This document shows positions 55,211-64,000 of a DNA stretch of 64,000 nt, in pieces. How positions within the stretch are numbered: the first letter of the stretch is position 1; every line of letters starts with the position of its first letter. Location of the stretch: contig JAZGUH010000488.1 of the NCBI GenBank assembly GCA_037893225.1, forward strand, positions 1,116,001-1,180,000, read 5' to 3'. The notes under the pieces are model-generated. The model saw nothing but the letters and a program-made list of their open reading frames with translations, searched no databases and was not told the origin of the DNA. This DNA comes from Hippasteria phrygiana (lineage: Eukaryota; Echinodermata; Asteroidea; Valvatida; Goniasteridae). The translations under genes and the position numbers were made by a program.

Positions 55211-58200
55211 GTAAATAATATCAGGCCGTTACCGGGTTTTCGGCTACGCCTGCGGCTGTTGCTAAGGGGTTGCAACCATTAGGGGAAACCATTTTGACGG
55301 ATTAGCAACTCCTTAGAAACAACCATAGCCGTAGCCGTGTCCGGGGGGGGGGGGGGGGGAGAGGCAACTTTCCCCCTGGCGGCATTTGAAGCGTCATAAA
55401 AAACAAAACAAAATAGTGTTTTTCAGTCGATTTTAAGACGATTCTGATGTTGTTTGCCCTCCCTGGCACAAAAAGCTGGATACGCTACTGGTCAGTGTCT
55501 GGTTGGTGTTACAGTAAGGTGCCGCACGGCTGTAATCAGGCTGTGGAAGGGAACTTGCAACCCTGCCCCCGCCAGATACGCCACTGCTTGAATATGCAGA
55601 ATGTTTACAAATTGTTAAATACATGTATTCTGTTTTTAAAATTGTGCACATATTGTGTCTTTATTCTGCAGCTGTAAAATGTAACTCGGATCCATTGATT
55701 CTGCGAATACTGATTGCACTTGGCAGAAGTTTCGACTGCGCTAGTAAAGTAAGAGTATGATATTTAAGCAACATGACAGAAGCGATCCGTTAAGCTCCGC
55801 CCCTAAATATATTGACCAATCACAGCCGCGACTATGGTCTGACAAAAGTCCGACATGCGTGACTAACATATATGGCGCGCGCGGCTGTAATTGGTTGATA
55901 CGTAAAGGGGCGGGTGTAATAGATAGGACAATCTCCCGCCAATTTGATCTGCACGTTCGTCTGCGTCATTTTATATAAATGTGTAATTACAGTTATAAAT
56001 TGTATATAGTGTCTCAAAAAAACATTGTTGCTGTGTGACGTTAGCTACTTGAACATCCAACAGAAACAAAATTATCCCAAGCCTGATTTCGCATCCCATT
56101 TTCAAGACAATGGTGCTAAAAAAATTATGATGGATAAAAGGAGGAATCTATTCAAGATATCGATGGAAAGCGTATCGCCTCTACTTTATGCAGAAACAAT
56201 AACAAATGTAAAGTGAAATAATAGTTTCTCAATATTAACCCTTTGAGTATGGATTACTTTTTTGAGACTCCGTGTATATGGTGATCAATGAGGAATTGCA
56301 AGGGGAGTGAGACGCATTTGGACAACTCCGAGTCGGGAGTCGGGATTGGAGACGTGGTGGTCTATCCATGGTTATAACATGAGGAATACTGGAGTAATTT
56401 CTCTTCCGGTGTGTCTTTTCTCTGTTCAAAGAAAGAGATACAGACTGTTCTCGATCTAGGCGCAAGCCCGGATGACATTATCTACGCTCATCCCTACAAA
56501 CAGGAGTCGCATCTTCGCTTCGCCAGGGAGAAAGGAGTACGACTCATGACCTTTGACACGGCAGAAGAGCTACACAAGGTCAAACGCGTATACCCAGACG
56601 CTCAGTAAGTAATACCTAGGCATTTAGCTTATGAAAATAAATTCCGGAGAAATAATTCCGCAAGGAAAAATATTATTATAATAAGGACTTACACTGCAAA
56701 CACTGTGGTACTAAACTTACACCACGTAGTATCTATATTGGACGGATGGTTCAAACACGGTGTTAATTTAACATCACAGTTTTTGCAATATATCACTCAT
56801 ACTAATGGATTCACATATCCTTGCTAAAAATAATGGCCCCGTGTTACTCTCATACGAACGTCTTGGTACAAAACCAAACACTGACTGTAGTCTTGCTACA
56901 TACGTTTTAGTCTGTGTTTACCACATAGCAGTTTGAATGATAGGTTGATCGAAAGTAAAGGTCAAATTATTATTTTGGTCATCAAGTTGTAATATTAAAT
57001 TTGTATTGCCTCTTTTTCCATCACAAGACCACATTATTATGACTTCCCGGCTCTGGCAAGTGAGATAACAATATAAGTTAATAAAATCGGACGCAGCATA
57101 CGTTGTGGCCTCAATACAATGGCCCGCAAGTATGCATCGCCAAATCTCGTTATATTTTGAGGTCACGTTGAAAGCTGTTATCGTGGACAGAAAGTAACTA
57201 GAAAACTTAAAAGGACTCGGTAGTTTCTGCTTCTGCTATTGTAGCTTGCTTAAAGGGTCGTCTTTTTTAATGTATTTATTTCCATGAGGCTTGTTCTTCG
57301 GATATTGTGTGAAGACAGTACATCTGATTGGAAATTTGGTATCAAATTCGGATGTCGCGACAAAGAAGTACGCCCTCTAATTGAGCTTGCTAAGGACTTG
57401 GGACTCCAGATTATCGGTGTGAGGTAAGATGACGTATAATGCGTTCTCTATAAATTAGTGCTCATGATACTAAGTCAACAAATGTAAAAAGTTCACAATC
57501 AGTCGCATCACTCGCCTGACTGTCTTATTTCACTGTTGCTGTTCCAAAGGCTGGTACTGCAGTGAGATACTCTTCAAGCTTTTCCCCTCATACTGCCTCT
57601 CTTTGGAACTCCTTACCTGTAACCTGCTTCCCTTTCACCTATGTATTTCAAAATTCAAACGAAATGTGAATAGCCTAGATACCTTCCTTCCCTGTCTTTT
57701 CTTGTCTTTTGTAGCCCACACCTTGAGAGGCCTTTTCCCAAAATAGTTTGGTGAGCGCCACTGTCACACACCAATAATTAACAATGAACGACCCTGGGCT
57801 TACACCAACAACTTTAGTGTTATCATGCCAATTAGACGATCCTGTACAAGTTTGCTTTTATGCCTGCAATTCCGTTAATTAAAGTCCTAAAAGAGTGGCA
57901 GAGCTCAAAAGTCAATAAATCGCCAAAAAATAAGTGATTTTGTTTAGCTTTTCCGCAATCTTTGCGGAAAAGGTATTGTTTTTGTTCTGAATTGTTTTTT
58001 TTCTCCCCCAAATCCCATAGACTTTGTACACGTTTTTGCTGTGTGGCACTTTGGTCACTTCCAAAGCTCATATCTTCATCATACTTTGCCAAACAAAGAT
58101 CCCATACTGAATGTGTGGATCGAACCGTGACGCCATGATGACCTCATTACGTATCACGTGACGTCATCTTAAAGTGCATTTTTGAAGGACACATCTAGAG

Positions 58201-61200
58201 AACCGTAAGTCCGATTGTGTTCAGAGTTGGTATGCTGGTAGGCCGGCACGTGTTATAGAACATTTTTGAACCTTTAAGCCATATCTCATCAACGGAACAT
58301 ACTAATTTCGAAATTCTTTTTGTAATAGGTTTGTTACGTCATAGATACCTACGTATCAATGTAAAAAATGTGAGGTCATGATGATGTCGTTAAAAATGTG
58401 CTTTTTTGAAACACATAAGGGTAAGTCCAATCGTCATGAAAACTGGTGGGTAGGTAGATATTGCCACTAGCATATAAAATCCGAAGTGACGTCATGATGA
58501 CGTCATCGGCTGATTTTCGATGAATTTTACAGTTTTAAATTTCATTCTAATCTCAAAATGTTGCGGTCGTTGATCAGATTGACTCCAAATATGACACAGG
58601 CCAAGACCACGTTGCGAATATTTGCTTTGACAAGTGCCGTCGTGATGACGTTATCATGCGTCACGTGACGTCATCTTAAAGGTGCATACTTTAAGGTCAG
58701 GCGCGGCGCGGCACATTGCATAGTGTTACAGCATGTACCAATGGGTATGATGGCTCAGAAGGGACATCGCAAATCGTGCATATTGACATCAATATTCCCG
58801 TCCAAAAAATCACTTCAAAACACGTCATGATGACGTCATTACGTGTCATGTGACGTCATCGTAAATGTGCATTTTTTGAGTGCCTATATCTGGAGAAGCG
58901 TTCGTCCTATTTGGTTCAAAGTTGGCATGGTGGTAGACCGACATGTGTTATAGATGAAAATTTACGTGACGTCATGATGACGTCATCATACGAATTTATA
59001 TTGATATTTCCTTTTTGAACCTTTCAGCCATATTTCGTCAACAGAACATGCTCAATTCGAAATTCTTTTTGTAATAGGTTTCTTAGGCCGCAGATATTTA
59101 TATATGAATGTGAAAAATGTGACATCACGATGAGGTCATCAAAAATGTGCTTTTTTTGAAACACGTATAAGCGTAGGTTCGATCGTCATAAAAATTGGTG
59201 GGTAGGTCAGGGTTGTTTGATTTAAATCACTTGATTTAAATCATTGATTTAAATCATGATTTGAATCACTGAAAAAATACAAGAAATCACTAATAGAAAT
59301 CACGTTTTGATTATTTTTATATTTCTGTTTTTTTACATTTAAAAACAATTTCTGTTATTCAGACCCGACTGCCATTAACTTTAAATCGCTTAAACTCACT
59401 CTAAAGGGATGTAGGCCAGTTTCCTGAAACAGTGACTACATTTATCTTGTGTACAATGCATATGATTCTGAAGTGTACTAATGTACTAATGTACTAATGT
59501 ATGACACAGTATTCCTCTCATATTTTAAATAACCCAATGCATATAATGCGCCTATCAATTGACCCCCCCCCCCCCCCCCCGCCCCCAACCCCGACCCGAC
59601 CCACCAATCAAAAAAGACACAGTTCTAGTTTTACCGGTACTTTTTTTGGAAGTCGCCCGTAATAGATACCAAAGAAATAATCCCAATTTTCGGACCTATA
59701 GAAACACGCATTTAATATTTTTACAAAAAAAGGAAAACCTTTGGGCTCGGTTTTAACAATTCTTTATACTACGTGGAAACCCCCCCCCCCCCCCTCAAAA
59801 AAAAAATTAAAATAAAATAAATCCCTTCTTTAATTTACAATATCCACGATGTAAATGTCATATTCTGAAAACGAGCTTCTGTTTACTTGACACCACCGTT
59901 TTCACGAAGGGACGGATGTGATACTTACAATAAACAACGAAGTCTTATCCAACACGTTTTCATCGCTTTGTTTTTGCAATGTTGAGAAAATATTCAAACT
60001 TTGTTCCTTTTCAGCTTTCACGTTGGCGGTCAGTCCAACGATCCAAAATATTATAGCGAAATGATTCGACGCATCCGGCCAATGTTCGACACGGGAACCT
60101 CCCTCGGGTTCGATATGAAGCTGCTGGACCTCGGTGGGGGTTTCCCTGGGAAATTGTATCCCAAGATCACCTTTGACAAGGTACTGAACTGTCCAATGTT
60201 GGCAACTGATTCAGACCAAAAGAAAGTCACAAATTTCCCTTGTCAAAAACGAAACTGGCGCCGCGCAAGCCTGCCATTGGGTACCATAGGGTTACACAAA
60301 ATGGGCCAATCACGTTATTGAATGTTACATTCAGGTTTTTTACATTCTGTTTGTCCGCTTTGAATATGTTCTTTAAACGGTATGATCTGCGTGCGAAGCC
60401 GGTGCAAAAGGTAATTCTGTCCCCCTGATAAATCTGTCCCCCCGGACAGATTTATCAGGTCGCGACCCGGTGAATGTGTCCGGGGGGACAGAATTATCCA
60501 GATAAATCTGTCCCCCTCCAGGTTTTTCTGTCCCCCTGCCCAACGGTAAATGTGTTCGCCTGGTAAATTTGGCCCCTGAACGTAAATGTCTACCACCCAG
60601 ACGGTGTATACTGTATTTTCAAGGCTGTTTTCGCGCAGCGTCCAGACAAACACCTTGCTTCTTCGGGAATGCTCGTTAAGGATTGGATGAGGAGAGCTGG
60701 ACACGGTATCTGTGACCTTGTTTGCAATACGTGGCTCAGGTGGCATGGAGTCTAGTCGAGTCGTGCGGTTGATTGAAAACTCGCCGCGATCGTAGTGTGG
60801 CCGTGAAGGGACATCACACATCGCAGATTTCTTTGCGATGTCGCACAATTTGTTTTCGAAATTTCTATGCAGATTTCGGCCGCGGGTTCAGCCGTGGATT
60901 CAGTCGCAGATTCAGCCGCAGATTCAAAATCTCAAACGCATCAAGTAAAAGGTGGTCAACAAAGTGTGGTTATTTTCTACAATTATGTTTGGAGTTCCAT
61001 CAACAAAATAGTTTTTATCAAAATGACACATTTTTTAAGCATAGTCTAAATAAAGAATATATTCTACATGCTATAAATTTAGATAAGACCGATTATGTTC
61101 GCTAATTAGCTACTAATTAAAACGTTCCATGCAAAAGTGCAGAAAACTTCATTTTGTTGCAGCTTTAAAAGTAAATGTACCTCACATCCCCAAAGTGGAT

Positions 61201-63340
61201 TCTAATTGCAGATACTATGGACAGGCCCAATTTTGGAGGGGGGCCAGATCCGCCCACTAATTACGCAGTTTCATACACTTTTTCGGACGAAATAGGGCTC
61301 GTCAATAACCCTTTAATTATAGCAGCTAATGAGTGGATGGATTTGGACCCCCTCCGAAATAGGGCCTGCCCAGTATCAGTTGAATTATTAAATAAAAAAT
61401 CCACTTTTTGTTCATAAATCGTAGCATCTTAAACTCTTAAAATGGCCCGTCATTTGCTCATTAATAGTAGCTGATTTGTTGGCCGTATTTTTACCCTCCA
61501 ATAATTGGGCCTGCCCAGTACATTGGTACGCAGAAATCTTAAAAAAATGTTTGATAAAATGTGCGACATCTCAAATACCTGCAAAGAAATCTGCAATGTG
61601 TGATGTCCCTTCAGTTCAGGTCTACGATTACGATCGCGAGCTGTAAAGTTTGGAGGGCACAGTCGACACGCGCGTATCACCGCCTGAGAATTATTACACA
61701 TGCAAGAAGTCTGCGGAATTCGGAGTGCTACCATTTCTACGCAAGAAAAATAGGTCGATTTATTTCCAAAGAGACGAAGTTATTTTCATTTAGATAGCTT
61801 CATCAGGGCAGAAAAGAACAAAATGTATAGTCTGTGAAGTAAATTCATCAAAACAATATATGGAGCGGGCCTTATAAGCGTGGCAAATATAGGGGGACAA
61901 AATAAACTGGAGGGGGACAGAATTAACGGGCCAGGGGGACACAATTACCTAGTTAATTCTGTCCGGGGGACACTTTTACCTGGGTAATTCTGTCCGGGGG
62001 GACAGATTTTAGGGGGGACAGAATTACTGTATACACCGGCCGCATAGCGTGCACGGAATAGCGCATGCGCCATCTAATTTTTAAAATATATCTTTATGAC
62101 GGGTTCCCATTAGCAATCTAGTTCCCCACTCCATGCATTCAGCTAGGCTAAATGCGCCTGGTGAAGTAAACAAAACACGGAAACCTGTTTTCTGTGAACA
62201 AAACGATCCAGCGAGACCACTACATGACTAATAAATTTATATGCTCTACGCACATCATGCAGTTTACTTCAGCCTCGCTTCTCGCTTGTGCTCGCACGTG
62301 CATAAATCCGAATTTATTGTTGAAATGGTCGGTGACATCAGCATAAGTACCGCAGTACAAGGTAAACTATCGTGGCCCTCATCAAGAGACATCAAACATC
62401 ACAAATTTCTGCGCAGATTTCTGCGATGTCGCGCATTTTATCGCACATTTTATCGCACATTTCTGCGATGTCGCACATTAAATGCAGATTTCCGAGCAGA
62501 TTTCTGCGATGTCGCAATTTTTTCGCACAAAAATCTGCAATAAAATGTACGACATCGCAGAAATCTGCCATGAAATCTGCGCAGAAATGTGCGATAAGAT
62601 GTACCATTAAATGAGCGACATCGCAGAAATCTGCGATGTTTGATGTCCCTTCAGGGACACGATAGTAAACCGTAAACAGCCGCACCACGCGCTGTGCCAG
62701 CCTAAAGCCCGGTTCATACTTCATGCGAATGCGAATGCAAAGTGAATTTATGACGTCAACGCCAAAAATTCGCGTTGCGAATTCGCAAAAGTTGAACACA
62801 TTTCAACTTGTGCGAATCTTCGCTGCGAATGTTTCATGACGTCAAATTCGCTTAGCATTCGCATTCGCATGAAGTATGAACCGGGCTTAAATCTCGTGGA
62901 ACATTTTGTTGGATGTATTTCCTGGTGGAAAATAATACAAAATTAAAGGAAGCATGTCAATATTTCGGTATTTTTTAAAAAACTTTTTCCGTAAATATGA
63001 CAAATAAATGTGGTTTCTTTTCATTCAGCTCTTGGAGAAGGGTTGAAACAAATCATTAAAATTAAAATCATTCAGGGGATTTCTGGGCACTGTCATTTCC
63101 AAGAGAATCACATAAAAGAACAGTCAATACCGTAACACTGTATTAATTTTATTGCTTTGTTTTAGTTTGCCGAAGCAGTCCGCGAGACGCTCGAAGAGTG
63201 CTTCCCAAAAAGCAGTGGTGTTAGGGTCATAGCCGAACCAGGGACATTCTACACACGATCGGCTGGGTATATGGTGGCAAACGTCATGTCCAAACGTGTC
63301 TACAGGACAAACTCTGCAGAAAACGCGGACGATGAAGATG
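55114..63340 (+). CDS. ODC: Ornithine decarboxylase-family gene, six exons, partial
   Basis: A PLP fold-type III decarboxylase; canonical members convert ornithine to putrescine, the first step of polyamine synthesis, in the cytosol. Exons: 55114-55210, 55672-55748, 56432-56604, 57289-57423, 60015-60180, 63166-63340. All have GT-AG borders and consistent phases (1, 0, 2, 2, 0, 1 at the 3' ends). They cover the N-terminal barrel strand to the region after AEPG. Seen: PLP lysine in AVKCN, FDCASK, LVLRI, SFHVG, DLGGGFPG, IAEPG. The residue after AEPG is T where active ODC has the PLP-phosphate arginine, and SFHVGG replaces SFHVGS. It may be a divergent ODC, or an antizyme-inhibitor-like paralogue. 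First exon(s) and the C-terminal half are not in the window. Confidence 0.9.
55235..55589. repeat. Intron repeats: inverted GGCTACG pair and hAT-like end
   Basis: TTCGGCTACGCCTGCGGCTG at about 55238 is answered by AACAACCATAGCCGTAGCCG near 55321, forming an interrupted hairpin with a G run behind it. CAGATACGCCACTG at 55573-55586 is a hAT-type end (CAGTGGCGTATCTG). The exact element borders are not resolved. Confidence 0.55.
55672..55748 (+). CDS. ODC: ODC-like exon b with the PLP-binding lysine
   Basis: 77 nt after acceptor TTCTGCAG, donor GTAAGA. Encodes (A)VKCNSDPLILRILIALG followed by RSFDCASK. The lysine of AVKCN is the Schiff-base lysine of ODC, and the Asp of FDCAS is retained. This short exon lies between two repeat-filled introns. 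Confidence 0.92.
55749..56431. other. Intron between exons b and c
   Basis: No gene or firm repeat. Short inverted matches occur around the TGACAAAAGTCCGACATGCG area, and an AT-rich part lies at 55970-56240. The polypyrimidine tract TCTTCCGGTGTGTCTTTTCT precedes the acceptor. Confidence 0.6.
56432..56604 (+). CDS. ODC: ODC-like exon c
   Basis: 173 nt after a polypyrimidine tract and acceptor CAAAG, donor GTAAGT. Encodes KEIQTVLDLGASPDDIIYAH, then PYKQES and VRLMTFDTAEELHKVK. Its length and phase match what I recall of the corresponding vertebrate ODC1 exon. The EEL segment lies in the region used by ODC for antizyme binding. Confidence 0.93.
57289..57423 (+). CDS. ODC: ODC-like exon d
   Basis: 135 nt after acceptor CATGAG, donor GTAAGA. 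Encodes QLVLRILCEDSTSDWKFGIK, then FGC...ELAKDLGLQIIGV. The LVLRI arginine, altered in antizyme inhibitor 1, is retained. The acceptor has a weak pyrimidine tract (TTTATTTCC). Confidence 0.92.
57946..59215. repeat. Second field of paired TGACGTCA palindromes, in an ODC-like intron
   Basis: Begins with the hairpin phrase TTTTCCGCAATCTTTGCGGAAAA, then the same stock phrases as at 42.6-47.0 kb (GGTGGGTAGGTAGATATTGC, GTGACGTCATGATGACGTCATC at about 58486 and 58970). About ten TGACGTCA or near-variant sites. Non-coding. Confidence 0.85.
59217..59275. repeat. GATTTAAATCA short palindrome array
   Basis: Four to five consecutive units of the palindrome GATTTAAATC with 3-5 bp spacers. Confidence 0.85.
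60015..60180 (+). CDS. ODC: ODC-like exon e
   Basis: 166 nt after acceptor CCTTTTCAG, donor GTACTG. Encodes SFHVGGQSNDPKYYSEMI...FDMKLLDLGGGFPGKLYPKI. It has the catalytic-pocket histidine of SFHVG and the phosphate-binding glycine loop GGGFPG. The position after HVG is G rather than the usual S. Confidence 0.93.
60412..62030. mobile_element. Fold-back element with CTGTCCCCC words, in an ODC-like intron
   Basis: The left block (60412-60560) starts GGTAATTCTGTCCCCCTGAT and the right block (61890-62030) ends GGGGGGACAGAATTACTG; they are inverted to each other. Each block is an irregular string of CTGTCCCCC/GGGGGACAG words joined by ATAAAT, AATTA or GGTAA spacers, so both arms can pair with themselves and with each other. 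Another fold-back element (60796-61612) lies inside. Confidence 0.82.
60796..61612. mobile_element. Fold-back element with GAAGGGACATC ends
   Basis: Starts TGAAGGGACATCACACATCG and ends TGTGATGTCCCTTCA. The border-proximal parts contain GCGATGTCGCAC and CAGATTTCTTTGCG words in inverted order. The middle (about 60960-61540) is AT-rich with inverted GGCCCAATTTTGG / CCAATAATTGGGCC pieces. No transposase. Confidence 0.78.
62385..62657. mobile_element. Fold-back element made of GCGATGTCGC / AGAAATCTGCG words
   Basis: The borders AGAGACATCAAACATC and GATGTTTGATGTCCCTTC enclose 270 bp built almost entirely from GCGATGTCGC, ATTTCTGCG, CGCAGAAAT and ATCGCACATTTT words, whose order mirrors around the centre near 62520. 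It shares ends and words with 60796-61612. Confidence 0.85.
62706..62887. mobile_element. PIF/Harbinger-type MITE, TAA duplication
   Basis: The inverted ends AGCCCGGTTCATACTTCATG and CATGAAGTATGAACCGGGCT are exact over 33 bp or more. TAA lies at 62703-62705 and 62888-62890, the 3-bp TWA duplication expected for Harbinger. At 182 bp with no ORF, it is moved in trans. The interior includes GAATTCGC and TTGAACACATTTCAA palindromes. Confidence 0.9.
63166..63340 (+). CDS. ODC: ODC-like exon f
   Basis: 175 nt after acceptor TGTTTTAG, donor GTGGGT. Encodes FAEAVRETLEECFPKSSGVR, then VIAEPGTFYTRSAGYMVANV and an acidic end. The AEPG glutamate is present; the next residue, usually Arg, is Thr. The following exon is beyond the window or not recognisable before 64000. 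Confidence 0.92.
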
Positions 63341-63439
63341 GTGGGTTCCGTGGTTCTCGCGATGTTTTTGTTGGATTCACAACCAATTAGTACTGTGAAA
63401 TTTTCTTTGGGAGCTGGAATACATGTTCTCAGGCCTTTT

Positions 63440-63660
63440 CTCTTACAACAACAAAGGAAACAGGAAGGAGCGGGGTTTGAACTTAAACATCCGGAATACC
63501 GTACCGGCGCTCTATTAACTGAGCTAACTTGCCCTGTATTGGCGGTGTCCCAAATTGTCAGTGTCTTTGTTTTAGGGGCGCTAGTCTTCCGACTAGTCAT
63601 CTCACTATCGCCCCCGAACAAAGACACTGACAGTTTTGGGAGACTGCCAACATCATATGG
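63440..63660 (-). repeat. tRNA-derived SINE fragment 3
   Basis: On the minus strand AGCTCAGTTAATAGAGCGCC (A-box region, 63507-63526) and GTTCAAACCCCGCTCCTTCC (B box) have the same order as at 28140, with the shared flank GGGGCGCTAGTC. GTCAGTGTCTTTGTT / AACAAAGACACTGAC form an inverted pair around it (63559 and 63618). It lies past the last exon seen. Confidence 0.65.
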
Positions 63661-63879
63661 TGCACGATATGGGGCAGAGCGAACCCCCCCCCCCCCCAAC
63701 CCCCCCCCCCCCCCCCCTCTTTTATGTTGGTCATTGTGTTCCCGGAATCTCAGGAATTCTTTTTAGAAGTCTAGGGGCGTGTGTTAGGTGACAATAGTCT
63801 GGAGAGTGTATAGGGTATAGGGACAAAAGGGGGTACCCCTCTGCCCCATATCATGCTGGGTATAGCCAACGTAGGATAA

Positions 63880-63935
63880 CGTGGCTCAGTTGGTAGAGCA
63901 CCGGTGTCGCGAGAATATCAGATTCCCTTAAAATT
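63880..63935 (+). repeat. tRNA-like SINE head
   Basis: ACGTGGCTCAGTTGGTAGAG is a good A box with D-arm flanks. No clear B box follows at tRNA spacing, so a SINE start or tRNA relic rather than a gene. Confidence 0.55.
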
Positions 63936-64000
63936 CGACTTTTTGGTTATACTGCGCATGCTCAGTATGTACCGCGCAGCAAAACGATGAGAAACATAGC

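Noticed and set aside
63124..63766. Long frames on both strands near the window end
   Set aside because: They mix ODC-like exon f, intron, SINE and C-run sequence; the real coding part is only the spliced exon 63166-63340.

Overview
The window is metazoan nuclear DNA, most likely from a marine invertebrate. Its one host gene has GT-AG introns and vertebrate-like exon phases. The rest is packed with metazoan-type mobile elements: Polinton/Maverick, Ty3/Gypsy, DIRS, PIF/Harbinger, Tc1/mariner, hAT-like and tRNA-derived SINE sequence. The retrotransposon primer-binding site matches the conserved metazoan tRNA-Ser 3' end. I cannot name the species.

Layout. 1-12168: decayed Polinton remnant (packaging ATPase, small core-like protein, two small ORFs, integrase, one late ORF). 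A complete 9.0-kb Ty3/Gypsy LTR retrotransposon (2614-11627) has inserted inside the integrase gene, with a 5-bp target duplication. 12861-13276: 9-bp C-rich minisatellite. 13544-19745: minus-strand DIRS-type tyrosine-recombinase retrotransposon joined head to tail with two short coding-less units that share its termini. 20431-20745: palindrome-rich minisatellite. About 21700-48900: array of a roughly 2.5-kb non-coding module, several copies organised as ~5-kb tandem pairs. Many modules carry a GC-rich segment with a TATA box. The array is interrupted by MITEs, a PIF/Harbinger element, hAT-like elements, a field of paired TGACGTCA palindromes (42.8-47.0 kb) and a Tc1 remnant. 50613-54011: a CGTTATAACG palindrome array followed by a 3-kb fold-back element. 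55114-63340: six consecutive coding exons of an ornithine decarboxylase-family gene. Its N-terminal exon(s) were not found and it continues past the window. Its introns hold further fold-back elements, a Harbinger MITE and SINE pieces.

The mobile elements form nested layers. Their order can be read from target duplications and from paralogous empty sites within the window. Almost every transposon gene carries stops or frameshifts, while the ornithine decarboxylase exons are open with intact splice sites. The most unusual signals are: several unrelated fold-back or minisatellite families built from short self-complementary words; the DIRS head-to-tail array; the repeated promoter-like modules; and an ornithine decarboxylase homologue that keeps the catalytic lysine but appears to have lost two phosphate-contacting residues, including the one usually an arginine.
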